A program made the translations under genes and the position numbers. Below the pieces are notes generated by a model. That model had not been told where the DNA came from. It did not search any database and saw only the letters and a list, made by a program, of their open reading frames with translations. A DNA stretch of 64,000 bases from Lachnospiraceae bacterium (GTDB lineage Bacteria; Bacillota; Clostridia; Lachnospirales; Lachnospiraceae), in contig JAGANL010000023.1 of assembly GCA_017624235.1 (NCBI GenBank), positions 32,910 through 96,909 on the forward strand. The letters are read 5' to 3'. Positions 17,685 through 26,470 of this stretch are shown here, in pieces (positions within the stretch are counted from its first letter, which is position 1; each line of letters begins with the position of its first letter).

Positions 17685-17729
17685 AACAATCTCCATTCTT
17701 ACATAATCTAACATTTATCGGTAAGCCCT

Positions 17730-17759
17730 ATTATATAAGAATGTCATTTCATGATTCAA
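17730..17759 (-). promoter_or_regulatory. Promoter of the Spo0A-type gene
   Basis: On the minus strand, TTGAAT (17754-17759) and TATAAT (17730-17735) are 18 bases apart, a sigma-A type pair. Predicted transcription start is near 17722. I see no sigma-H type promoter, unlike the regulated promoter of Bacillus spo0A. Confidence 0.65.
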
Positions 17760-17810
17760 CTCTTATCCATCGCCGTAAAAATCCACAAATTTCATTTTTT
17801 ACCAATAGGA

Positions 17811-19172
17811 TTACATTTTTTTCTTTTTTATCCGTCCCCAGATCAGCAAAAAACAAAGAAGATGCACGCTTGCTGTCAAAAACCAACTGACCGGATAAGA
17901 CAGATAGAGTACCCTCTCTGTATGATGCCCTGCAAAAATGGTCGCAATCCACAAAAGCCTCAAGCCACAGGCTCCAAGCAGGGACACAATCATCGGCATG
18001 ACCGAATAACCGACTCCTCTGAGAGCCCCCACCATGACATCCATTACACCACACAAAAAGTAAAAGCAGCAGATGACAGCCATACGGCGCATACCAGCCT
18101 CAATCACCTGACCATCCTGCGAATAGATGGCTAACAGCTGTCTGCCAATCAGGTAAGCCCCATTTCCCAGCACAAGTCCTACCAGAATGACGATTCCCTG
18201 ACAGCGAAGCACAATTCCCGGTATCCGTTCCTTTTTCCCTGCTCCATAATTCTGACTGACAAAGGTGAGCGCAGTCTGATACAAAGCATTCATGGACACA
18301 TAAACAAAGCCTTCCAGATTGGCTGCTGCCGCACTGCCTGCCATCACAGTGGAGCCAAACGAATTGATGGATGACTGAATGACAACATTCGAAAGTGAAA
18401 AGATGGTGCCCTGTATACCCGCCGGAAGCCCAATCCTTAAGAGCTGCTTTACAATATCCCAATGAATCCTGAGATTCCGAAGCTCCAGATGAAGAGCCCC
18501 CTCCTCCTGCATCAGACAGCGAAGTACCAGAAAACCGGAAATATACTCCGATGCCACAGTAGCTGCCGCCACACCTGCCACACCCATTTTCAGTCCGATT
18601 ACAAAACCAAGATTCAAAATCACATTCACGACTCCGGCAAAAAACAGATAGTACAGAGGTCTCTTGGTATCTCCTGCCGCACGCAGGATGGCACTGCCGA
18701 AATTGTAAAGCATTAATGCCGGCATTCCTAAAAAGTAGATTCTCAGATACAGAGCAGCTAACTCGATTACATCTTCCGGAGAGGACATCCACACCAGCAA
18801 AAGCCTCGCCATGGCAATCCCAAAAAAGGTCAGAAACACGCCGCTTAAGACACTTAACAGAATGGAAGTATGGATTGTTCTGGAAATCCGGTTCTTCTCT
18901 CCCGCTCCCATAAAATGTGCCACAACAACATTGACTCCGACGGAGAGTCCTACAAAAAGATTTGTCAGCAGATTGATCAAGGAGCCTGTTGACCCAACGG
19001 CTGCAAGAGACTGGCTGCCTGCAAAATTTCCGACTACGATGACATCCGCCGCATTAAATAAAAGCTGCAGTACACTGGAAAGCATAAGCGGTAGCGCAAA
19101 AAGAAGGATTTTTCCAAGCAAAGGCCCTTCACACAAATTCATGGTATATTTTTTCTCTTTTGTCTTTTGCAC
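17811..19172 (-). CDS. MATE-family efflux transporter
   Basis: The 453-residue protein has about 12 membrane helices and the MATE pattern of two homologous halves. It includes ADVIVVGNFAGSQSLAAVGSTGSLINL (about 42-68), a family motif, and RAAGDTKRPLYY after helix 4-5. MATE proteins export cationic drugs or metabolites in exchange for Na+ or H+; the substrate is unknown. I chose GTG at 19172, six bases after an AAAGAGGTG site; a TTG at 19193 is also possible. It shares a short divergent region with the methyltransferase gene on the plus strand. Confidence 0.92.
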   Translation of the reverse strand: MQKTKEKKYTMNLCEGPLLGKILLFALPLMLSSVLQLLFNAADVIVVGNFAGSQSLAAVGSTGSLINLLTNLFVGLSVGVNVVVAHFMGAGEKNRISRTIHTSILLSVLSGVFLTFFGIAMARLLLVWMSSPEDVIELAALYLRIYFLGMPALMLYNFGSAILRAAGDTKRPLYYLFFAGVVNVILNLGFVIGLKMGVAGVAAATVASEYISGFLVLRCLMQEEGALHLELRNLRIHWDIVKQLLRIGLPAGIQGTIFSLSNVVIQSSINSFGSTVMAGSAAAANLEGFVYVSMNALYQTALTFVSQNYGAGKKERIPGIVLRCQGIVILVGLVLGNGAYLIGRQLLAIYSQDGQVIEAGMRRMAVICCFYFLCGVMDVMVGALRGVGYSVMPMIVSLLGACGLRLLWIATIFAGHHTERVLYLSYPVSWFLTASVHLLCFLLIWGRIKKKKM

Positions 19173-19263
19173 GTTTGACACCTCTTTATTCAAACTCTAT
19201 AATGTTCCTGGAGCAAAACGGTTGCTCCATCGCATTTATTCATTTTATGCTAAGGAGATATTT

Positions 19264-20103
19264 ATGTCAAACATCATCGAAATAACAGATTTTATGGCAC
19301 CGGAGTTAGACGTCTATGCCAGACTTTCCGAACCGCAGCTGCTCCATCTGCATGAACCCGAAAAGGGAATCTTTATCGCGGAAAGTCCAAAGGTCATTGG
19401 ACGTGCCCTGGATGCCGGATATGAACCGGTCTCCTTTTTAGCAGAGGACGCACATATGGCTGGGGAAGCACATGAGATTCTTGCACGCTGCAAAGAAGTC
19501 CCGGTATATGCTGCCAAAGCTGAAATACTGACCAGACTGACCGGCTTTCAGCTGACTCGCGGTATGCTGTGTGCCATGCAGAGACGGGAACTGCCGGACG
19601 TCAAAGAAATCTGTTCGTCCGCACGCCGGATTGCCGTCCTGGAAAACGTTGTAAATCCTACCAATGTGGGAGCCATTTTCCGTTCTGCGGCCGCGTTGAA
19701 TATCGATGCCATCCTGCTCACTCCTGCCTGCAGCGATCCTCTCTACCGCCGTGCTGCCAGAGTCAGTATGGGAACGGTCTTTCAGATACCCTGGACCTTC
19801 TTTGACTGTAAGACCTGTGAATGGCCCGCACACGGCATACCCCTTTTAAAAGAGCTTGGCTTTCGGACAGCCGCCATGGCATTAAGCGATGACTCTGTCC
19901 CCATAGACGATTCCAAGCTGATGAAGGAAGAAAAAATGGCCATTGTACTTGGCACAGAAGGAGACGGGCTCTCTCCGACTACGATTGCAAACTGCGATTA
20001 TACTGTGCGCATCCCCATGGCACACGGAGTAGATTCCTTAAACGTTGCCGCAGCAAGCGCTGTCGCCTTCTGGCAGCTTGGCTCCAGGTCTTCCCGTCTT
20101 TAA
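19264..20103 (+). CDS. SpoU/TrmH-family RNA 2'-O-methyltransferase
   Basis: The 279-residue protein has an N-terminal substrate-binding domain and a C-terminal SPOUT knot. The three SpoU motifs are visible: NPTNVGAIFRSAAAL (about residues 135-149), IVLGTEGDGLS (about 229-239), and IPMAHGVDSLNVAAASAVAFW (about 252-272). Family members methylate ribose 2'-OH in tRNA or rRNA using SAM; which site cannot be told. AAGGAG lies six bases before the ATG at 19264. Longer in-frame starts reach back over the MATE gene and were not used. It is a plus-strand singleton. Confidence 0.9.
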   Translation: MSNIIEITDFMAPELDVYARLSEPQLLHLHEPEKGIFIAESPKVIGRALDAGYEPVSFLAEDAHMAGEAHEILARCKEVPVYAAKAEILTRLTGFQLTRGMLCAMQRRELPDVKEICSSARRIAVLENVVNPTNVGAIFRSAAALNIDAILLTPACSDPLYRRAARVSMGTVFQIPWTFFDCKTCEWPAHGIPLLKELGFRTAAMALSDDSVPIDDSKLMKEEKMAIVLGTEGDGLSPTTIANCDYTVRIPMAHGVDSLNVAAASAVAFWQLGSRSSRL

Positions 20104-20128
20104 GCCTCCTCCGGTATGTTTTCCATGA

Positions 20129-20149
20129 TTCTGCAGCCTCGCTGCAGAA
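20129..20149 (+). other. Hairpin between convergent genes
   Basis: A perfect 9-base stem (TTCTGCAGC, loop CTC, GCTGCAGAA) lies between the methyltransferase stop and the SGNH gene. There is no T-run on either strand, so termination is uncertain. Confidence 0.4.
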
Positions 20150-20164
20150 CATTGCATCACTCCA

Positions 20165-20815
20165 TTAAATTATTTGCCTGATTTTATCCCTCAATGCTTC
20201 CGCCAGTTTTCTGTGGCTATCAGGAGAAAGGTGAAGCTGATCCACTTCTCCTCCGGAAACTAATTCCGTTGCATTGAAAAACTCACAACCAAACTGTTCT
20301 GCCACCATGGCATACCAGCGTGCCAGCTCCTGTGCCTGTCCGGGTGCGTCATCACAGTCAAAAAAGGCTGCAAAGGGGGATTTCTCCAACTCGCTTCCCA
20401 AAGCCGGCGGTGAAACCACCAGGATTTTCAGTTCCGGACAGCCAAGCTGGTACGTAGCATAGCCTCTCACTTTCATCAGCATATTCTGAAGACTGCCTGC
20501 AATATCTGCCGCCGGAAGATGAAACTTCTTCTTCAAATCATTACTCCCCAGCATAATAATCAGAAGATCAAATGGGTTATGTGTCTCAATCATGGGCAGT
20601 ACATAGTCCATACCGCACTTTGTTCCCCATTCCCACGGATCCGGATTGGCAACAGTACGTCCGTTCTGTCCCTCCTCTATGATCTGATACTCCGATCCCA
20701 GAAGCGTCTGAAGTAGCATCGTCCACCGTACTGACTCATCATAGCGCGCACCTCTGGCCGGATCGTATCCCCAGGTATTGGAATCTCCAAAACATACAAT
20801 ACGTTTTTTTCTCAT
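20165..20815 (-). CDS. SGNH/GDSL-family hydrolase
   Basis: The 216-residue protein has the catalytic blocks of SGNH hydrolases. These are FGDSNTWGYD near the N-terminus (nucleophile Ser in GDSN), the block II Gly in GQNGRT, LGSNDLKKKF (block III Asn) and DQLHLSPDSHRKLAEAL (Asp and His of the triad). It resembles the arylesterase/acyl-esterase type with a cytoplasmic start (no signal peptide). Substrate is unknown. GGAGGAG precedes the ATG at 20815; an upstream in-frame start at 20833 lies before that site. Confidence 0.87.
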   Translation of the reverse strand: MRKKRIVCFGDSNTWGYDPARGARYDESVRWTMLLQTLLGSEYQIIEEGQNGRTVANPDPWEWGTKCGMDYVLPMIETHNPFDLLIIMLGSNDLKKKFHLPAADIAGSLQNMLMKVRGYATYQLGCPELKILVVSPPALGSELEKSPFAAFFDCDDAPGQAQELARWYAMVAEQFGCEFFNATELVSGGEVDQLHLSPDSHRKLAEALRDKIRQII

Positions 20816-20966
20816 GCTTCTCTCCTCCAACAAATTTTCTGTTCATCCGTATGTAATTGTACACTCTCCCATGAAAGCTTTACAAGTGAAACTTTCGGGC
20901 ATGAGCCGGCAGCCGGCTTATACCGGAAGACAGCTCACTCCGCATTGATCCTTTACAGAAAAATGT

Positions 20967-21011
20967 TGTCCCTATGAACAATCAAACCTCTTTTGATTGT
21001 TCATAGGGACA
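20967..21011. repeat. Perfect 20-bp inverted repeat after spoIVB
   Basis: Arms at 20967-20986 (TGTCCCTATGAACAATCAAA) and 20992-21011 are perfectly complementary around a 5-base loop. On the minus strand it lies 23 bases after the spoIVB stop and is followed by ACATTTTT, so it may terminate spoIVB. The length and perfection of the stem suggest a dispersed palindromic element instead, or as well. The rest of the 200-base gap shows nothing else clear. Confidence 0.75.
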
Positions 21012-21033
21012 GGAAAATGAAACTCTCCTCCTG

Positions 21034-22425
21034 CTATTCCGCCGCTTCCAGCATATTTTCTATAAAGATTCCATATCCCCGTGTGGGATCATTTACCAGA
21101 ACATGTGTCACCGCCCCGACGATCTTCCCGTTTTGTAAAATCGGAGAACCGCTCATTCCCTGCACGATTCCTCCCGTCAAAGCGAGCAGCTTTTCATCGG
21201 TAATGCGCAGTACGATTCCCCTGTTCATATCCTCCTTTTCCGGATGCACTTCTTCAATTTCCACCCGGTAATGCTCTGGCTGACCGGTAATAGAGCAGAT
21301 AATCTGAGCTTCTCCGGTGTGGACCTCCTGCTTGAATCCGATGTGGAGCGGCTGCTCCTCTGCCTCCTGCAGCAGTTTTTCATTTCCGCTTCCGAAGATT
21401 CCCCGGGTCGTATTCTGCTCAATGCTCCCAATCCTGCGCTCCGGACTGTAATCAATAATACCGGTCAGCTCCCCCGGCATTCCATCCTTTCCCTTTCGTA
21501 TCCCTACGATCTCCGTTTCATACAGGCTTCCGCTCTCCACCTCCATGAGAGTACTGGTATCCATGTCATTGATACCATGCCCCAAAGCTCCAAAGCTGCC
21601 GTCCTCCCTCACATAAGTGAGTGTCCCGACCCCCTGCGCATTCTCCCTGATCCAGACTCCGATCTTATACTCTCCATTCTGTGTCAGCTTCGGCTCCACC
21701 TTTACATCAAAGATTTCTTCCGCTCTTCTGACCCGCAGGATCAGTTCCCTTCCGCCGCTGTTTCCAACAACGGACATAAACTCCTTTTTTGCATTGACCT
21801 CTTCTCCGTCAATCTGCAAAATATAATCCCCCGAACGCAAAATTCCCTCCGCAGGAGCTTCACTTTGTCCGCTCTGTGCTGTAAATTCCCCTGTTCCAAG
21901 CACCAAAACTCCCTGCGTCTTGACATAAATACCTACCGGAAGCCCCGCCGGAATAATGGCCTCATCCTGAACGACCTGAATATCGACCTCCTTAAAAGGA
22001 AGAATCCCAAACAGCTTCAGCTTCATGACATATTTCGACATCTGCTCTCCGGCTACAAAGGTGACCGGACGATCCAGAGATACCGGAGTTCCTTTTGCCC
22101 ACACGTTTCTCGTCTCCAGCACCTCTCTGGTCTCGTAAGCGCTTCTGCTTCTGCCGGAAAGCGCTGTTCCCGTTCCGTATTCTTCTGCAGCATTCTCTCT
22201 CCTGCTGTATCCTCCTTCCGCAGGATAGATTTGTCCGGATGCCGGTACATGAAATTCCAGATTCTGTTCCGTATTGCTGTGCAATCTAATCTGCTCCGGT
22301 ACCTGCGCCCACCAGGAATAATAAATTGCACCGCAGAGGGACAGGGAGGCTACAGTCAGCACTGCATATAAAAAATTCAGATAGCTCCTGTATTGATCCG
22401 GATTCGTCCAACTCTTTCCCCTCAT
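21034..22425 (-). CDS. spoIVB: SpoIVB stage IV sporulation serine peptidase
   Basis: SpoIVB is the S55 peptidase secreted from the forespore that cleaves SpoIVFA and thereby allows pro-sigma-K processing. The 463-residue product has an N-terminal membrane anchor (about 18-36) and a PDZ domain with AEGILRSGDYILQIDG in the middle. The peptidase part carries GHGINDMDT and GMSGSPILQNGKIVGAVTHV near the C-terminus, the latter holding the catalytic Ser. The ATG at 22425 has a GGTGG-type site 8 bases upstream; a TTG at 22485 lies inside the recN terminator and was rejected. In most relatives spo0A follows directly; here an inverted repeat and an SGNH gene follow. Confidence 0.95.
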   Translation of the reverse strand: MRGKSWTNPDQYRSYLNFLYAVLTVASLSLCGAIYYSWWAQVPEQIRLHSNTEQNLEFHVPASGQIYPAEGGYSRRENAAEEYGTGTALSGRSRSAYETREVLETRNVWAKGTPVSLDRPVTFVAGEQMSKYVMKLKLFGILPFKEVDIQVVQDEAIIPAGLPVGIYVKTQGVLVLGTGEFTAQSGQSEAPAEGILRSGDYILQIDGEEVNAKKEFMSVVGNSGGRELILRVRRAEEIFDVKVEPKLTQNGEYKIGVWIRENAQGVGTLTYVREDGSFGALGHGINDMDTSTLMEVESGSLYETEIVGIRKGKDGMPGELTGIIDYSPERRIGSIEQNTTRGIFGSGNEKLLQEAEEQPLHIGFKQEVHTGEAQIICSITGQPEHYRVEIEEVHPEKEDMNRGIVLRITDEKLLALTGGIVQGMSGSPILQNGKIVGAVTHVLVNDPTRGYGIFIENMLEAAE

Positions 22426-22493
22426 TTTATCATCCACCTGCTTTCCCTGTTGTTTCAAGCTTTCCCATAAAACCAACTTGCCCAAAAGTAAAA

Positions 22494-22529
22494 AAGAAGG
22501 CCATGCCTTCCTTTCTGCATGTCCTTCTT
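22494..22529 (-). terminator. Terminator after recN
   Basis: Thirteen-base arms (22494-22506 and 22517-22529, 12 of 13 paired) are followed on the minus strand by TTTTTTA. It ends the nusB-to-recN transcript, so spoIVB needs its own promoter, as expected for a forespore gene. Confidence 0.8.
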
Positions 22530-22569
22530 AGTATGTGATTCTCACTTCATTTTACTATAGCAATTCCTG

Positions 22570-24258
22570 TCAGTTTAAATCCGCTTTGACAAGCTTCGCC
22601 TGATTTTTCAGCTCTTTTGCATTGTCCAGCACGGCCTCTGTCATATCAATGCCGCCTAACAGTCTGGAAATTTCTTCCAGCTCTTCCTCCTTCAAAAGCT
22701 CTCTGATCTGTGTGGTCGTACTGCCTCCTGTAGTCTGTTTTTCAATGACAAAATGCGTATCTGCCATTGCAGCAATCTGGGGCAGATGCGTAATACAGAT
22801 AATCTGATGCCTCTTCGCCAAAAGCGCCAGCTTCTGAGATACCTTCCATGCCGTTCGTCCACTGATCCCGGCATCGATTTCATCAAAAATCATAGTCGGC
22901 GTCGCATCCTTATCCGCAAGCACTGTCTTTAATGCCAGCATGATTCTGGAGAGCTCACCTCCGCTTGCCACGCTGCCAAGGGGCTTCATCGGCTCACCCG
23001 GATTGGTGGATATCATAAATTCGACCTCATCCGTACCCTCTCTGGTAAATTGAGAAAGCCTGCGTACTGCAATCTCAAACTGCACATCCAGAAAATTCAA
23101 GTCCACCAGTGCCTCTGTCATTTTGGCGGCAAGCTCCTCTGCCTTTCTCCTGCGCACCTCACCTGCCTGCTCACAAAGCTTTTGAAGCTGTGCTTCTTCC
23201 TCCTGCTTATGAAGCTCCAGCTTCTCCTGATAGGCCGTATAGTCTGCCAGCTTCTCACACTGGGCGGCAATTTTCTCCCTTTCCGCACAGATAGCGGCAT
23301 AATCCTTTCCATATTTATCCTTTAAACGGTTCCATTCATTGAGCCTTTCCTCGGTTTCTTTAAAATCCTGTTCATCGAAGGAAAGTTCGGACAAATAATC
23401 AGAAAGCTCTCTGTTAAAATCATTTAACAGGCTGTCAATCTGCATCAGCTGAGCGGCCAGCTCCTGCGCATGTCCATCATACTGGGCTACGGAGGAAAGC
23501 TCTCTGACCGCACGTCCGAGCGTCTCTCCTGCACCCTCCGCCTGTTCATATCCGGTCATATGATACGCATTATAAGCTGCTTCCGCAATTTTTCTGGCAT
23601 TGGACATTCTGCGGTAATCTGCCTCCAGCTGTTCGTCCTCTCCTTCTTTTAAATCCGCCCTGTCAATTTCCTCCAGCTCAAACTGCAACAGGGACAGCTC
23701 TCTTTGACGCTCTCTTTCATCTACAGTCCCCTCGGAAAGCTCCGAGCAGATTTTCTGCCATTTGGTATAGTGTTCCCCAATTTTTTGCTTACAATCCGAC
23801 AGCTCTTCACCGCAAAAATCATCCAGAATTTCAAAATGCTTTCTTGCATGAAGAAGAGACTGATGCTCATGCTGTCCATGAATGTCCACCAGAATGCCCG
23901 AAAGCTCCTGCACCTGTCTGACACTGACCGTTTCCCCGTTAAATCGGCAAATACTGCGTGTCGGCATGATTCGCCTGGTCAGAAGCACCTCGCCATCCTC
24001 TTCCACAGGCAGTTCCATCTGTCTGAGCTTTTCGGCCGTTTCTCCATCCACCTGAAAGGTCAGCTCTACCAGCGCATATTCTGCACCGTTTCGAATCAGA
24101 TCCTTATCTGCTTTTGCCCCAAGCGCCAAAGAGATGGAACCGATGATAATCGATTTTCCGGCTCCGGTTTCACCGGTGAGGATGTTCAGTTTCTCTCCAA
24201 ACCATACTTCTGTCTCCTGAATCAGAGCCAGATTCTTCACATGTAAGCTTACCAGCAT
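22570..24258 (-). CDS. recN: DNA repair protein RecN
   Basis: RecN is the SMC-like ATPase that acts early at DNA double-strand breaks. The 562-residue sequence has the N-terminal P-loop GETGAGKS (about 29-36), long coiled coils (about 160-390), an SGGELSRIMLALK signature and the Walker B segment TMIFDEIDAGISG. It closes the run nusB-xseA-xseB-ispA-dxs-tlyA-nadK-argR-recN. No SOS box was seen directly upstream, unlike recA. Confidence 0.97.
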   Translation of the reverse strand: MLVSLHVKNLALIQETEVWFGEKLNILTGETGAGKSIIIGSISLALGAKADKDLIRNGAEYALVELTFQVDGETAEKLRQMELPVEEDGEVLLTRRIMPTRSICRFNGETVSVRQVQELSGILVDIHGQHEHQSLLHARKHFEILDDFCGEELSDCKQKIGEHYTKWQKICSELSEGTVDERERQRELSLLQFELEEIDRADLKEGEDEQLEADYRRMSNARKIAEAAYNAYHMTGYEQAEGAGETLGRAVRELSSVAQYDGHAQELAAQLMQIDSLLNDFNRELSDYLSELSFDEQDFKETEERLNEWNRLKDKYGKDYAAICAEREKIAAQCEKLADYTAYQEKLELHKQEEEAQLQKLCEQAGEVRRRKAEELAAKMTEALVDLNFLDVQFEIAVRRLSQFTREGTDEVEFMISTNPGEPMKPLGSVASGGELSRIMLALKTVLADKDATPTMIFDEIDAGISGRTAWKVSQKLALLAKRHQIICITHLPQIAAMADTHFVIEKQTTGGSTTTQIRELLKEEELEEISRLLGGIDMTEAVLDNAKELKNQAKLVKADLN

Positions 24259-24283
24259 ATCCTACCCTACCTGCCTTCTTTTG

Positions 24284-24736
24284 CTATTCCCCTAACATCT
24301 GTCGTAATTTGCCAATCACAATATCCGCTTCCTCCGAAGAATGAGTGGCCGCCATGATGGTATCATCCCCGGCAATACAGCCCACTACTTCTTCAAATTT
24401 CATGGCATCCAGCGCTGCTGCAACCGCCATAGCCATGCCAGAGACGGTCTTCAAAACAAGAAGATTCTGGGCTCTCTCCATGGAAACCAGCCCATCCTTT
24501 AATATACGGATGAACTTATCTCCCAGATGACTGTCATCCTGACGAAATACGACATACTTGTTCCCGCCATCTCCGGTAGGCACCTTGGAAAGCTTCAGTT
24601 CCCGTATATCTCTGGATACCGTCGCCTGTGTCACACCAAAGCCTGCCTCCCTGAGCTTCTCCGCCAGTTCCTCCTGTGTGCCGATATTGTATTTTTCAAT
24701 CAGTTCCACGATTGCACTGTGTCTTTTCTGCTTCAT
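24284..24736 (-). CDS. argR: Arginine repressor ArgR
   Basis: ArgR (AhrC) is the hexameric regulator that senses arginine and controls its biosynthesis and catabolism. The 150-residue product has an N-terminal winged helix (KRHSAIVELIEKY, then GFGVTQATVSRDIRELKLSKVP at about 33-54) and a C-terminal domain with the arginine-binding VGCIAGDDTIM segment (about 117-128). Its place between nadK/tlyA and recN is conserved in Firmicutes. Short gaps on both sides imply co-transcription. Confidence 0.96.
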   Translation of the reverse strand: MKQKRHSAIVELIEKYNIGTQEELAEKLREAGFGVTQATVSRDIRELKLSKVPTGDGGNKYVVFRQDDSHLGDKFIRILKDGLVSMERAQNLLVLKTVSGMAMAVAAALDAMKFEEVVGCIAGDDTIMAATHSSEEADIVIGKLRQMLGE

Positions 24737-24754
24737 ATCTGCCCTGTCCCCTTC

Positions 24755-25603
24755 CTAACCACTCATTTTCTTATGTAGTGTCTCCAGAAAGCTTACACTG
24801 CTCAGCTTCAGGATTCTGGTTTCCTTCTCGCTTCTTCGGACTTCCATACGGTCTCCCGTATATAACACGATCGGATGGCTTCCGTCAAAATTAGCCTCCA
24901 CCTGCTGCCTGCGTCCATCCTTTCCGGCAGCAATTTCAATTTCAATCGTATCCTCCGGAGACAGCACAATACTTCTTGTATTCAACGTATGCGGACAGAT
25001 GGGTGTCATAAGCAGAAGCTTGGCTCCAGGCTCTACAATCGGCCCGCCTGCTGACAGATTATATCCGGTCGATCCGGTTGGTGTGGATATGATAATACCA
25101 TCCGCATTATAGCTGTTTAACAGCTGTCCATTCACCCAAATATGATAATGAATGATCTGAAAGCTGCCGCTCCTGGTGACTACAATGTCATTCAGTGCAT
25201 AAGCTGCATCGACAATCTTTCCGTTTCGCAGCATTCTTCCCTCTACCATCATACGATGTTCGATTTCAAATTCGCCCTCTAAGAGTCTCGGAAGAATCTG
25301 CTCGAGTCCGGTCTGCTCAATTTCAGTCAGATAACCCAGGCTTCCCAGATTCACACCTAACAAAGGAATGTCCTTTTCCACAATATCCCTGGCCGCCTGC
25401 AGCATCGTACCATCACCGCCCAGCACCAGAATACAATCGGTATCATCCGGAATTTCAGCCGCATCCGTATAGTGGTCGTCCGTGCCCTCCGTAAATTGCA
25501 CCAGGCAGCTCCTTCCATGTGTCTCCAGATAATTCTTAATATAGGATGTCGTCTTTAATTCCGGATCCTTCGGCCGGTTTGTAATGACACAAAAATGCTT
25601 CAT
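24755..25603 (-). CDS. nadK: NAD kinase
   Basis: NadK makes NADP from NAD and ATP. The 282-residue product carries the family GGDGTMLQAAR motif (about residues 60-70), the GVNLGSLGYLTE stretch, NDIVVTRSGS, and the TPTGSTGYNLSAGGPIV loop that binds NAD. The ATG at 25603 directly begins the conserved fold and is preceded by GGTGAG. An upstream start at 25651 would overlap tlyA. Confidence 0.96.
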   Translation of the reverse strand: MKHFCVITNRPKDPELKTTSYIKNYLETHGRSCLVQFTEGTDDHYTDAAEIPDDTDCILVLGGDGTMLQAARDIVEKDIPLLGVNLGSLGYLTEIEQTGLEQILPRLLEGEFEIEHRMMVEGRMLRNGKIVDAAYALNDIVVTRSGSFQIIHYHIWVNGQLLNSYNADGIIISTPTGSTGYNLSAGGPIVEPGAKLLLMTPICPHTLNTRSIVLSPEDTIEIEIAAGKDGRRQQVEANFDGSHPIVLYTGDRMEVRRSEKETRILKLSSVSFLETLHKKMSG

Positions 25604-25616
25604 AATCTCACCCTGC

Positions 25617-26459
25617 TTATTTATGCTGTCCCGCTCCTGCCAGCGTATCATGCGCCTGTTCCACGGTTTTCTGAATCAGACCGGTCAGTTCCTCCTGCGG
25701 GATCGTCCTCGCGCTTCCTGCTTCCGTCTTCTGAAGATACATCAGATATTCAATATTTCCCTCCGGCCCCTTGATGGGAGAAAAGGAAAGTGCCAGCACA
25801 TCAAATCCGCTCTCACAGGCAAAGCCTGTTACCCGTTCGATGACCTCTCTGTGAATCTCAGGTTCCCGTACTACACCATTTTTGCCAACCTTCTCCCTTC
25901 CCGCCTCAAACTGCGGCTTGATCAGGCATACCATCCTGCCGGCGGCCTTCAGAAGCTTTCTGACCGGCGGCAAAATCTTGTCCAGGGAAATAAAGGAGAC
26001 ATCCACTGAAGCAAAATCCAGGTCATCTTCAATATCCTCTCTGACCATGTAGCGGAAATTCGTTTTTTCCATACAGACTACACGTTCATCGTTTCGCAGC
26101 TTCCAGTCCAGCTGTCCGCTTCCCACATCGACGGAATAGACCTTCACGGCTCCGTTCTGCAGCATACAGTCGGTAAACCCACCGGTAGAAGCGCCGATAT
26201 CCATACAGATTTTCCCCTCCAGAGAAAGTCCAAACTCATTCACGGCCTTCTCCAGCTTCAATCCGCCACGGCTCACATATTTCAGGGCATGTCCCTTCAC
26301 CTCCAGGGATTTGATCTTATCCTCAGAAAACATGGTGCCTGCTTTATCCTCTCGCTGCCCATTGACAAAGACATTACCTGCCATAATGATGGCTTTGGCT
26401 TTTTCTCTGGACTGCGCATAGCCGTTCTTTACCAATAATACATCCAATCGTTCCTTCAT
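25617..26459 (-). CDS. tlyA: TlyA-family S4-domain rRNA methyltransferase
   Basis: The 280-residue protein joins an N-terminal S4 RNA-binding domain (ERLDVLLVKNGYAQSREKAKAII, about 3-25) to an FtsJ/RrmJ-like methyltransferase with SAM motif DIGASTGGFTD (about 86-96). Homologues 2'-O-methylate rRNA (mycobacterial TlyA) and were once labelled haemolysins. The target here is not known. It lies between dxs and nadK, with gaps of 11 and 13 bases, as in many Firmicutes. Confidence 0.93.
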   Translation of the reverse strand: MKERLDVLLVKNGYAQSREKAKAIIMAGNVFVNGQREDKAGTMFSEDKIKSLEVKGHALKYVSRGGLKLEKAVNEFGLSLEGKICMDIGASTGGFTDCMLQNGAVKVYSVDVGSGQLDWKLRNDERVVCMEKTNFRYMVREDIEDDLDFASVDVSFISLDKILPPVRKLLKAAGRMVCLIKPQFEAGREKVGKNGVVREPEIHREVIERVTGFACESGFDVLALSFSPIKGPEGNIEYLMYLQKTEAGSARTIPQEELTGLIQKTVEQAHDTLAGAGQHK

Positions 26460-26470
26460 GTGACACCTTC

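Noticed and set aside
18811-19263. N-terminal extension of the SpoU-family methyltransferase
   Set aside because: The extension runs over the MATE gene and has no domain; the ATG at 19264 has AAGGAG six bases upstream and starts the expected fold.
21244-22371. Long plus-strand ORF (375 residues) antisense to spoIVB
   Set aside because: It lies wholly inside spoIVB on the other strand, is rich in Leu/Ser/Arg/His as antisense frames are, and has no ribosome site or family motif.
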